64,000 nt of DNA from JASHPR01 sp963833885. GTDB lineage: Bacteria > Actinomycetota > Actinomycetes > Streptosporangiales > Streptosporangiaceae. Both the position numbers and the translations under genes were made by a program. Positions within the stretch are counted from its first letter, which is position 1. The number at the start of each line of letters is the position of its first letter. The notes under the pieces are model-generated. The model saw nothing but the letters and a program-made list of their open reading frames with translations. It had not been told where the DNA came from and did not search any database. This document shows positions 25,281 to 32,540 of the stretch, one piece after another. The stretch spans positions 1 to 64,000 of the forward strand of contig CAWHZU010000010.1 of the NCBI GenBank assembly GCA_963833885.1. The letters are read 5' to 3'.

Positions 25281-26302
25281 TCATTGGCCCGGGGCGGCGC
25301 CCGGGGTGCCGCTGCCCATGTCGGCCAGAACCTCGCCGGTGCTGGGCAGCGCGCCATGGCGGCGCCTGATTACGTCGGCGATCAGGCCGGTCCAGCCGGT
25401 CTGGTGCGAGGCGCCGAGACCGGCTCCGTTGTCGCCGTGGAAGTACTCGCTGAACACGAGGTTGTTCCGCCAGACGGGGTCGTCCTGCAGCCGGGTAACC
25501 CGCCGAAGCACGGCCGTCGGCCATCGGGACCGGCGGCAAACAGAGAGATCAAGCGGTCCCGCAGGTCCGAGGCGACCTCGCCGAACGTAAGGCGTCGGCC
25601 CGAGCCGGTCGGGTAGACCGGCGCCGCGCCGAACAGCCGCGCGACATTGGTCTCGTTCTCGCAGAACAGCGGGACCGGCGCTGCGCCGTCCGGACCAGCG
25701 CCCGCCAGCAGCTGCAGCTCGCCGCCGAACGGGTGCTGGATGCTCACCGTCCCGTCACCGGCCGCCGACAGCAGCGGCCTGGGTGTGCCGAGTTCCCAGG
25801 ACCAGGTGTTGCGGAACCACGCGGTGGGCAGCACGTGCAGGGTCGCGGCGTCCGGCCCGGCGTTGGTCACCTCGATCGACATCAGATGTCGTCCGGGCCG
25901 GCCTTCGCGTAATGAACCTCGACGATCCAGTACCGGTCGTCGTCGAAGACCCCCGTGTCCATGAGTTCGTACTCGGGCTCGGTGCGGCCACGCGACCCGT
26001 TCACGGCTACAAGGTCGTTATACGGAAAGGCCCGCTGCGGGTAGTGATACCGCCACCGGTTCCAGGCATGGCTTGGCACCGAGTCCAGGTACCACCAGTA
26101 CTCCTTCACGTCCTCGCCGTGGTTGCCCTGCTCACCGGTCAGGCCGAACGCCCGCTCCTTGAGGATCGGGTCGTGTCCGTTCCACAAGGCCAGCGCCAGG
26201 CCGCTCGCTGACGTACGGCCCCCACCGGTACCAGTCGCCGGCCTGGCGCAGCCCGTCCTCCAGGTGACCGAATCCCGCCACGCGATCCCGCTCAGCTCCC
26301 AC
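25281..26302 (-). pseudogene. GH63-type (mannosyl-oligosaccharide glucosidase-like) enzyme, internally deleted
   Basis: Remnant of a ~890-residue glucosidase of the GH63/MGH1-like type. From a GTG at 26302 the normal N-terminus reads GLRQAGDWYRWGPYVSER, then skips about 40 residues with a frame change to LALWNGHDPILKERAFGL. It continues through GEDVKEYWWYLDS, MDTGVFDDDRYW and WFRNTWSWE to CENETNVARLFG. The catalytic barrel, about 500 residues, is then missing, and the sequence joins directly to the C-terminal end LTFGEVASDLRDRLISLF. Another frame change precedes DDPVWRNNLVFSEYFHGDNGAG and HQTGWTGL. The gene cannot make an active enzyme. Confidence 0.8.
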
Positions 26303-26461
26303 GTGCCGGATCGTACTGTGCTGCAGCCCTCTCCATTCGACGGGCGGCTACGCCACGTCCCTCGGCTGGCCGCGCCGACGCCGGGCTGGACTCGGGATGC
26401 CGGGAAGTTGCAAGATCGGGACAGGCTGACCGCCGCAACCCCTGCCGAGGAGGCACTGTCG

Positions 26462-27709
26462 ATGACCGAGCTGAAGGCTGAAACGGACCCGGCCGAGGTG
26501 GGTTTCGACCCGGCGCGGCTGGACCGGGTCGACCGGCACTTCCGGCGCTACGTGGACGATGGCCGGCTGCCCGGGTGGCTGATCACGGTGAGCAGGCGGG
26601 GGCGGCTCGCGTACGTGTCCAGCTACGGCTCGCGGGACGTGGAAGCGGGGCTGCCGGTCGAGACCGACACCCTGTGGCGGATCTACTCGATGACCAAGCC
26701 GATCACCTCGGTCGCGGCGCTGATGCTGTACGAGGAGGGCGCCTTCGAGCTGACCGATCCGGTGAGCGCGTTCATCCCATCGTTCGCCGACGTCCGCGTG
26801 TACACCGGGGGATCGGACGTAAAGCCGGTCACCGTGCCTGCCACCGAACCGGTGCGGATCTGGCACCTGCTGACCCACACCGCCGGTCTGACCTACGGCT
26901 TCCACCGGACGCACCCGGTGGACGCGATGTACCGCCAGGCCGGATTCGAGTTCGGCTGGCCGCGCGGCATGGACCTGGCCCAGTGCTGTGACGCCTGGGC
27001 GGCCCAGCCGCTGCTGTTCCAGCCGGGCGCGGAATGGAACTACTCGGTGGCCACCGACGTGCTGGGCCGGGTCGTCGAGGTGGCCTCGGGTCAGAGCCTC
27101 GACGAGTTCTTTTCCAGCCGGATCTTCGGCCCGCTGGGCATGACCGACACCGGCTTCTGGATCGAGGAGGCCGAGTCGGGCCGGGCAGCCGCGCTCTACA
27201 CCCCTGACCCGGCCGGGTCGCTGCGCCGACTGGACGAGATGGGCCGGATCGCGCACCGCCCGCCGCGGGTGCTCAGCGGCGGCGGGGGACTGATCTCCAC
27301 CGCTGCCGACTATCAGAGGTTCACGCAGATGCTGCTGGACCGGCCGGGCAGCCCGGGCGGCGAACTGGACGGTGAGCGCCTGCTCGGACCGCGCACGGTC
27401 GCCTACATGACCCGCAACCACCTGCCGGGCGGAGCGGACCTGGAGACCTTCGGCCGGCCGCTGAACGCGGAGGCGCCGCAGCGCGGGGTCGGGTTCGGCC
27501 TGGGCGTCGCGGTCGTCATCGACGCGGCCGCCGGCAAGGTGCTCGGCTCGGAGGGCGAGTGCTCCTGGGGCGGCCTGGCCTCAACGGCATTCTGGCTGGA
27601 TCCGGCCGAGGAGCTGACCGCCTGCTTCTTCACCCAGCTGATGCCGTCGAGCACCTACCGGATCCGGCCACAGCTGCGCCAGCTGGTCTACCAGGCACTG
27701 ACCGATTAA
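26462..27709 (+). CDS. Serine hydrolase, beta-lactamase/esterase (class C fold)
   Basis: A 415-residue protein of the beta-lactamase-related (EstB/PBP-like) family. The nucleophile motif is SMTK (S-x-x-K) in LWRIYSMTKPITS, the second motif is Tyr in EWNYSVATDVLG, and the third region is SGGGGLISTAADY. ATG 26462 is preferred because family members start with a similar GFDPARLDRVDRHF stretch; no signal peptide is seen, so it is probably cytoplasmic. These enzymes hydrolyse short esters or carry out peptidase-like reactions; the substrate is unknown. It is convergent with the DedA gene, 18 bp away. Confidence 0.85.
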   Translation: MTELKAETDPAEVGFDPARLDRVDRHFRRYVDDGRLPGWLITVSRRGRLAYVSSYGSRDVEAGLPVETDTLWRIYSMTKPITSVAALMLYEEGAFELTDPVSAFIPSFADVRVYTGGSDVKPVTVPATEPVRIWHLLTHTAGLTYGFHRTHPVDAMYRQAGFEFGWPRGMDLAQCCDAWAAQPLLFQPGAEWNYSVATDVLGRVVEVASGQSLDEFFSSRIFGPLGMTDTGFWIEEAESGRAAALYTPDPAGSLRRLDEMGRIAHRPPRVLSGGGGLISTAADYQRFTQMLLDRPGSPGGELDGERLLGPRTVAYMTRNHLPGGADLETFGRPLNAEAPQRGVGFGLGVAVVIDAAAGKVLGSEGECSWGGLASTAFWLDPAEELTACFFTQLMPSSTYRIRPQLRQLVYQALTD

Positions 27710-27727
27710 AAGCCGACCGAAAGAGGC

Positions 27728-28345
27728 CTAGGCGTTCGGGTCGCGCACCTCGCGGGCGGCTGATTCCTTCCTTACCTCGCGCAGCCGGTACGCGACGAAC
27801 GCGATGATGGCCAGGAGCACAAGGACGACGATCACGTAGCCGCCGATCGAGACGTAGTGCGAGACGCTGTGCCAGGTGCTGCCCAGCTCGTAGCCGATGA
27901 GCGAGAACGCGACGACGTAGAGGACGGTGCCGACGAGGCTGAGCAGCCCGAACTGCAGCGCCGGCACGTCGACGAGGCCGGCCACGATCGACGTGAACGC
28001 GCGGATGACCGGCAGCATCCGGCCAACGGTCACCGTCCACGCGCCGCGGCCGGCGACGAAGCGCTCGGCTCGGTCGAGGTCCTTGTTGGTGATCAGCGCG
28101 TACTTTCCGATCCGCTCGACCACGGGCCGTCCCCCGACCCGGCCGACACCGTAAGAGGCGTACGAGCCGGCAAGCTCGGCCAGCGACCCGATGATGATCA
28201 CGAGCGCCAGGTTGAGGTGGCCCTGGTAGGCCAGGACGCCAGCGAAGCCGAAGGTGATCTCCGAGGAGATCGGGATGCAGCACGCCTCTAGAAACCCGAA
28301 GACGATGAGTGCAGCGTAGCCCGCGTGCGTCAGGAAGCTCTCCAC
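27728..28345 (-). CDS. DedA-family membrane protein
   Basis: A 205-residue integral membrane protein with the DedA/SNARE-associated (VTT) domain: GFLEACCIPISSEITFGFAG near the N-terminus, a re-entrant glycine-rich loop (ELAGSYASYGVGR), and GRMLPVIRAFTSIVAG with the conserved arginines. Members help flip lipid carriers such as undecaprenyl phosphate or phosphatidylethanolamine and affect envelope homeostasis. The start is divergent from the histidine kinase gene across a 720-bp gene-free region. Confidence 0.9.
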   Translation of the reverse strand: MESFLTHAGYAALIVFGFLEACCIPISSEITFGFAGVLAYQGHLNLALVIIIGSLAELAGSYASYGVGRVGGRPVVERIGKYALITNKDLDRAERFVAGRGAWTVTVGRMLPVIRAFTSIVAGLVDVPALQFGLLSLVGTVLYVVAFSLIGYELGSTWHSVSHYVSIGGYVIVVLVLLAIIAFVAYRLREVRKESAAREVRDPNA

Positions 28346-28504
28346 GCAGTCTTTTGTACCGCATGCAGCGGGGCGGGACGTGCCGGTCCGCGTTACGCCT
28401 GCGCATCCGCGCCAGGCCGCAGGCCGTTGGCCCGACGGATAGAATCGCCGCCGCTAAAGCATCAGAAGGATAATTAAAGAAACTGAATTGAACGCCTATC
28501 CCGG

Positions 28505-28552
28505 GGCGGGTCGGCGCGGATGAGTCCGTGCCGGTGACCCACGAAACCCGCC
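28505..28552 (+). ncRNA. Candidate structured RNA element (three-way junction fold)
   Basis: A perfect 7-bp outer stem, GGCGGGT (28505-28511) with ACCCGCC (28546-28552), encloses a 9-bp hairpin CGGCGCGGA-TGAG-TCCGTGCCG (28512-28533, one G-U pair) and a mini-hairpin GTG-ACC-CAC (28534-28542). The two main stems are directly adjacent and could stack. This looks like a folded RNA rather than random sequence. It does not match a riboswitch class I know. Strand is assumed from the downstream plus-strand genes. Confidence 0.35.
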
Positions 28553-28680
28553 GTCAGCATGGCTCGGCCGGGCCGCCGCACATGAGCGGTAAATCATGAA
28601 AAACATGACATCTTGATCTAATCGGCAGAATAATCGGAGCTAGGTCTAATTTACCGGTGCTGAGCTGCGAAGTTGTGCGC

Positions 28681-28709
28681 TTGACATGGTTCTGAATCGC
28701 TGTTTAAAT
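28681..28709 (+). promoter_or_regulatory. Probable sigma-70-type promoter
   Basis: A consensus -35 TTGACA (28681-28686) is followed after 17 bases by TTAAAT (28704-28709). The start of transcription would fall near 28716, just before the hairpin pair at 28722-28760. It could drive either an untranslated RNA or a ~350-base leader of the histidine kinase operon. Confidence 0.5.
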
Positions 28710-28721
28710 ACTTGAAATCGC

Positions 28722-28760
28722 GACGAGCTAGTGAGCTCGTCTTGTCGCTAATCAGCGACA
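28722..28760 (+). ncRNA. Two adjacent perfect hairpins downstream of the promoter
   Basis: GACGAGCT-AGTG-AGCTCGTC (28722-28741, 8 bp) is followed two bases later by TGTCGCT-AATC-AGCGACA (28743-28760, 7 bp). Neither is followed by a T-run, so they are not classic intrinsic terminators. They would be the first structures in a transcript from the promoter at 28681. A CCCCGGGG palindrome follows at 28770-28777. Confidence 0.4.
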
Positions 28761-28801
28761 GCATTAGTTCCCCGGGGGTGGAAATCTTGAGGATTATTTC
28801 A

Positions 28802-28899
28802 GCGTTTTCTAAACGCAGGCCGATACGCTGAGTTAGCGTACAAGTAGTCGGCGGGAAGCGAGCCTCGCACTGCAGCTAGGCGGTCGGCGCGATTCCCGC
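28802..28899 (+). ncRNA. Further hairpin cluster in the leader region
   Basis: GCGTTT-TCT-AAACGC (28802-28816) and TACGCT-GAGTT-AGCGTA (28824-28840) are followed by GCGGGAA (28851-28857) pairing with TTCCCGC (28893-28899), which encloses GCGA-GCC-TCGC (28858-28868). All stems are perfect. Together with the upstream hairpins this makes a continuous structured transcript likely; the function is unknown. Confidence 0.35.
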
Positions 28900-29066
28900 A
28901 AGCGATTAAAGAGCGTGGCGCGAACCCGAGCCCAGTTCGGCGTCTGATCGGGCCGCGTCCCAGCTTTGCTGTTGCCAGAGACGGGGTTATCCCGTATCCG
29001 GCAGCCACGTCGTTCAGCCCTCCCTGACGGCCCCGTACCCCGAGCAACGACCATCACGAGGCTGAC

Positions 29067-29774
29067 ATGTTCCCTAAATCCAACGCGAAATCCCAGCGGC
29101 GCTGGCAAGACCCCGGCGCTATCGATCTGCGGACGCTCCGTGAGTTGTGTCACGACCTGACGGCGCCCGCGACAGCGATAAAGCTGCTGACCCACGTGGC
29201 CGCGGCAGAGTCGGACCCGGGCCCGGCCATGCTGGCCAGGCTGCGGCAGATCTCCGATGAGGCCAGCAGGATCGCGGATATATGCAGCTACTTCCTCGAC
29301 CAGCCGACGGACGCGGGCGCACCTCCCGCGGACGAGGGCCCAGCCGACCTGCACATCCTGGCCGCAGAGGCGGCCGACAGCATGCGCTGGCGGTACTCCG
29401 GCGCGGTTACAGTCAGTGCTGACCCCGTCACCGTGGCCGCACATCCGGTCGTGGTCATCCGGATCCTGAACAACCTGCTCGACAACGCGTGTCGGGCGGC
29501 GGGACCAGGGGGACGGGTTCAAGTGACCGTCCGGCGAGACGGCGAGCAGGCCAGGCTGGTGATCGCGGACTCTGGCCCGGGCTTCGGCCAGGCCGAATCC
29601 GGCAAGGCGTCGCTCGGCCTGAGCATCGTGGCGGCCATGGTGCGCCGCGGCGGCGGCAGCCTGCGGATGGGCGCCAGCGACCTCGGTGGGATCGCGGCTA
29701 CGGTCACCCTCCCGGGTGCCGAGCCGGATAGCCAGGCGCCCAGCCTCGCCTCGGCGAAGGGAGCGGCGGGATGA
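29067..29774 (+). CDS. Soluble histidine kinase
   Basis: A 235-residue kinase core without membrane segments or sensor domain. The phospho-accepting His is in ELCHDLTAPATAIKLL (HisKA type), the N box is ILNNLLDNACRAAG, then DSGPGFG and GLSIVAAMV complete the ATP-binding domain. A GAGG lies 8 bases before the ATG. The stop overlaps the start of the first response regulator in an ATGA. It must receive its signal through a partner protein or directly in the cytoplasm. The long structured leader upstream may control expression. Confidence 0.85.
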   Translation: MFPKSNAKSQRRWQDPGAIDLRTLRELCHDLTAPATAIKLLTHVAAAESDPGPAMLARLRQISDEASRIADICSYFLDQPTDAGAPPADEGPADLHILAAEAADSMRWRYSGAVTVSADPVTVAAHPVVVIRILNNLLDNACRAAGPGGRVQVTVRRDGEQARLVIADSGPGFGQAESGKASLGLSIVAAMVRRGGGSLRMGASDLGGIAATVTLPGAEPDSQAPSLASAKGAAG

Positions 29775-30487
29775 ACATTGTCATCTGTGATGGTCACCGG
29801 GTGTTCGCCGATGCCCTGGCCTCTCTGTTGCATGGTGCGGGCCACGAGGTGGTTGACAGCGTGGTCAGCCTCGAGGAGGCGGCCGAGACCTGCGGGCGCG
29901 TCCAGGTCGACGCCTGCATCGTCGACCTGCGACCGACGCGCACGGGCAGGCGGCCCGACATCGAGCAGGCCGTGCGTTCGGCCCCCGGTACCGCGTTTGT
30001 CGCGCTGAGCGCGTCGGCAGATGCCGCCACGCTGCAGCAGGCGGCCGCGGCTGGGGCAGGTGGCCTGGCCCTGAAGGGTGACGACTTCGGCGAGTTCCTG
30101 CGCGTCGTCATGGACACCGTGTCCAGCCACGAACACCGCACCGGGCCAGCGCCCGCCAAGCAGGTCGTCTTGTCGAGGTCGGCCAGGGCTGCCCTCCGGG
30201 CGGGGCAGGGCGTGACGGCGGGGCCTTCCCAGTTCCTGACCGAGCGCGAGTGGGAGGCACTCGGCCGGCTGGTGCGCGGGGAAAGCACCGCGGGCATGGC
30301 CAGGGCGATGGGCGTGCGCGTCTCGACCGCGCGCACGCACATCGATGCGGTGCTGAGCAAGCTGGGCGCCCACTCGCGCCTCGAGGCCGTGGCCTACGCG
30401 GTCAGGGAGGGACTCGTCGACACCGGCGGCTGGCAGCGTGAGCATCGCCCGGTGGCCATACATGAGCAGCGGGCGGTGGGCATATGA
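29771..30487 (+). CDS. NarL-type response regulator with incomplete acidic pocket
   Basis: A 238-residue regulator: receiver ~1-120, LuxR-type helix-turn-helix ~155-220 (LTEREWEALGRLVRGEST, VSTARTHIDAVLSKLG). The phospho-acceptor Asp is present (CIVDLRP), as are Ser (ALSAS) and Lys (LALKGDD). The N-terminal acidic pair is reduced to one: VICDGHRVF instead of the usual DDH. Phosphorylation may therefore be weak or absent. Overlaps both neighbours by 4 bases. Confidence 0.85.
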   Translation: MNIVICDGHRVFADALASLLHGAGHEVVDSVVSLEEAAETCGRVQVDACIVDLRPTRTGRRPDIEQAVRSAPGTAFVALSASADAATLQQAAAAGAGGLALKGDDFGEFLRVVMDTVSSHEHRTGPAPAKQVVLSRSARAALRAGQGVTAGPSQFLTEREWEALGRLVRGESTAGMARAMGVRVSTARTHIDAVLSKLGAHSRLEAVAYAVREGLVDTGGWQREHRPVAIHEQRAVGI

Positions 30488-31245
30488 GCCCGGCCAGGCT
30501 GCTCGTCGTGGATGATCATCGCGTCTTTGCCGAGGGACTCGAGGCGCTGTTCCGGGCGCAGCCGGATTTCGAGCCCGTGGGGACCGTCTCCGATCCCGGC
30601 CAGGTCGTCGGAACCGTGCGGTCCCGCCAGCCAGACGTCGTGATCATGGATGTCCACCTCGGCGACGGCAACGGCATCGAGCTCACGGCTCAGCTGGCGG
30701 CACTGCCGATGCCGCCGGTGGTGGTGGTGCTGACCGCCTACTCCGACGCCGGGACGGCTGCCGATGCCATCCGGGCGGGCGCGATGGGCTTCGTGTCCAA
30801 GGACGGCCCCGTCGAGCACATCGTGACCGCGGTCCGGGCTGCCATGCTCGGCGGGACCTGGTTCCCCGCCGGCCTGCTCGGCGTCATGCTCGCCACGGCG
30901 CAGGACCCGCTCGCTGAGCCGTTCGGGCAGCCACTCAGCCAGCTGACCGAACGGGAGCGGGAGGTGCTCCGGCTGATGGTCAGCGGGCTGGACCGGAAGA
31001 GCATCGCGACCCGCCTCTACCGTTCTCCCGACACCGTCAAGACCCACATCCGCAATATCGCCGCGAAGCTCGGCACGCAGAGTGCGACCGAAGCCGTGGC
31101 CGTGGCCCTCAGCGCGGGCCTGCGGCCCGAGTTAATGCGGTACCGGTGCCGATGGCACCGCCGACTTAGGACGCGTTCCAGTTGTCCGGGTCTGCGGTGC
31201 CGGTGGGAGCGGTCGCGGTCGAGGCGGGTACCGCGGAGGGGCTGA
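30484..31245 (+). CDS. NarL-type response regulator
   Basis: A 253-residue regulator with a complete receiver (LLVVDDHRVFAEGL, Asp in VVIMDVHLGDGNG, Thr in VVVLTAYSDAG, Lys in FVSKDGP) and a LuxR-type DNA-binding domain (LTEREREVLRLMVSGLDRKSIA; SPDTVKTHIRNIAAKLG). It is the likely main target of the kinase two genes upstream. The reading frame runs ~30 arginine-rich residues past the normal domain end and overlaps, on the opposite strand, the last 80 bp of the L,D-transpeptidase gene; that tail is probably incidental. Confidence 0.9.
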   Translation: MSPARLLVVDDHRVFAEGLEALFRAQPDFEPVGTVSDPGQVVGTVRSRQPDVVIMDVHLGDGNGIELTAQLAALPMPPVVVVLTAYSDAGTAADAIRAGAMGFVSKDGPVEHIVTAVRAAMLGGTWFPAGLLGVMLATAQDPLAEPFGQPLSQLTEREREVLRLMVSGLDRKSIATRLYRSPDTVKTHIRNIAAKLGTQSATEAVAVALSAGLRPELMRYRCRWHRRLRTRSSCPGLRCRWERSRSRRVPRRG

Positions 31246-32503
31246 TGAATGTGCTGCCGCTCGGCCCGGCCTCGACGGCGTCACCCAGCGCGCTGCCCTG
31301 CACGTACTTGGTCCATGGCAGGAACCACATGGTCCACCCGTTGTCCCAGGTGCCGGCCTTCGGGCTGCCGGCGACCGTCACCGGATCACCGGGGATCTCC
31401 ATCTTGTAGTACATCTCGGCATCGGCTGGCGCCATGTTGACGCAGCCGTGGCTGACGTTCGTGAAGCCCTGCTCGCCCACCGACCAGAAGGCGTCGTGCA
31501 GGTAGTCACCCGACCAGGTAAACCGCACCGACCACGGCACCTCGAGGTTGTAGCCGGGTCCCTTCATGTCGACCGGGTTGCCCTTGTCGATGGTCAGGTA
31601 CGTGCCGTTCGGCGTGTTGTCGCCGGGGCGGCCGGTGCTGATCGGCCACGTGTCGATCAGCTTGCCGTTTTGGTAGAGCTCCATGTGGTGCGTGGTCGTG
31701 CTGGCGACGACGATCAGCGACGAGCCGATGGTGAACGTCTGCGTGAGCGTGTGGTAGCCGTACACGCCGGGCGCGGCCTCGACGCCGTTCAGGTGCGCGG
31801 TGACGCTCACGGTCGTGTTCGCCGGCCAGTAGCTGCGCGGCCGGAAGTACAGGCAGACGGTCGCCATGTTGCACGGGTCGTCCCAGTACCAGGATCCGAC
31901 GACCGGCTTCGACGCGGTGATCTGCAGGGCCCGCTCCACCGCCGCCTTGTCGGTGATCTGGTGGTTGAAATACAGGATGATCGGCATGCCCACGCCGTAG
32001 GTCTGGTCCGCGCCCTCGTAGATCTGTGTCGTGAACGTCTGCGACGGGTTGAGCGTCTTGAACGACGAGGTCCGGGTGATCGTCTTGCCCGAGGTTCCGG
32101 CCGCGCTGGTTCCTTCGGCCTTGGCCGTGACCGTGTAGCTCTGGGCGACGTCGAGCGCCCAGGTGCTGTGCCAGGCGGTGCGGGCGGCGTTCATCGAGCC
32201 GGTCACCTCGTCGCCGCCGGTGGTCACGGCCACGCTGCTGAGCTTGCCCTTGGCGGCCGTGACCGTGATGCCCTTGCTCGGCGTCGCGGCGCTGCTCCCG
32301 TTGGCCGGCGTGATCGACACCTGCAGGCCGGCCGGAGCGGCCGACTTGCCGCCGCTCGCCGATGTGCCGCTGCTTCCCGAGCACGCGGAGACGGCCAGGC
32401 TTGCCGCACAGCAGATCACGGCCAAGACAAGCCACAGGTGTCTGCGCGCGGATGAGGAGGACCCCACGACTGAATCTCCCACTGCGGATCGTTGACGGCT
32501 CAT
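31166..32503 (-). CDS. Lipoprotein L,D-transpeptidase
   Basis: A 445-residue envelope enzyme that makes 3-3 cross-links in peptidoglycan. A signal peptide (RRHLWLVLAVICCAASLAVSAC) ends in a lipobox with Cys at the +1 site. Two Ig-like domains follow (~60-290), then the YkuD catalytic domain with His in YLHDAFWSVG and the SHGCVNM motif carrying the catalytic Cys. The ATG at 32503 is chosen because it gives a proper signal peptide and follows GGGAAAC. The gene lies 37 bp downstream of two apolipoprotein N-acyltransferase genes, which could acylate its lipid-modified Cys. Its 3' end overlaps the response-regulator gene on the other strand by 80 bp. Confidence 0.92.
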   Translation of the reverse strand: MSRQRSAVGDSVVGSSSSARRHLWLVLAVICCAASLAVSACSGSSGTSASGGKSAAPAGLQVSITPANGSSAATPSKGITVTAAKGKLSSVAVTTGGDEVTGSMNAARTAWHSTWALDVAQSYTVTAKAEGTSAAGTSGKTITRTSSFKTLNPSQTFTTQIYEGADQTYGVGMPIILYFNHQITDKAAVERALQITASKPVVGSWYWDDPCNMATVCLYFRPRSYWPANTTVSVTAHLNGVEAAPGVYGYHTLTQTFTIGSSLIVVASTTTHHMELYQNGKLIDTWPISTGRPGDNTPNGTYLTIDKGNPVDMKGPGYNLEVPWSVRFTWSGDYLHDAFWSVGEQGFTNVSHGCVNMAPADAEMYYKMEIPGDPVTVAGSPKAGTWDNGWTMWFLPWTKYVQGSALGDAVEAGPSGSTFISPSAVPASTATAPTGTADPDNWNAS

Positions 32504-32540
32504 GTGTTTCCCTGTTACCCGGGGCTCACCAGGGCAAGGT

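Larger units (their letters stand above)
28346..29066. other. 720-bp gene-free divergent region rich in hairpins
   Basis: Between the DedA gene (minus) and the histidine kinase (plus). No frame shows coding bias. Base composition drops to roughly even GC/AT in 28580-28800. At least seven perfect short stem-loops lie between 28505 and 28899, plus a good promoter at 28681-28709; the main ones are listed separately. One further hairpin is TCATG/CATGA with an AAAAA loop at 28594-28608. Confidence 0.7.

Noticed and set aside
28504..28552. Hammerhead-ribozyme-like strings (GATGAGTCCGTG and CGAAAC, with GGCGGG/CCCGCC around a GTC)
   Set aside because: The invariant CTGATGA reads CGGATGA, only four bases separate it from the GTC so stem I cannot form, and the core is better paired in a 9-bp hairpin. 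Treated as a different structured element.
28722..28760. Intrinsic terminators for the DedA gene
   Set aside because: The DedA gene is transcribed away from this region and no T-run follows either hairpin.
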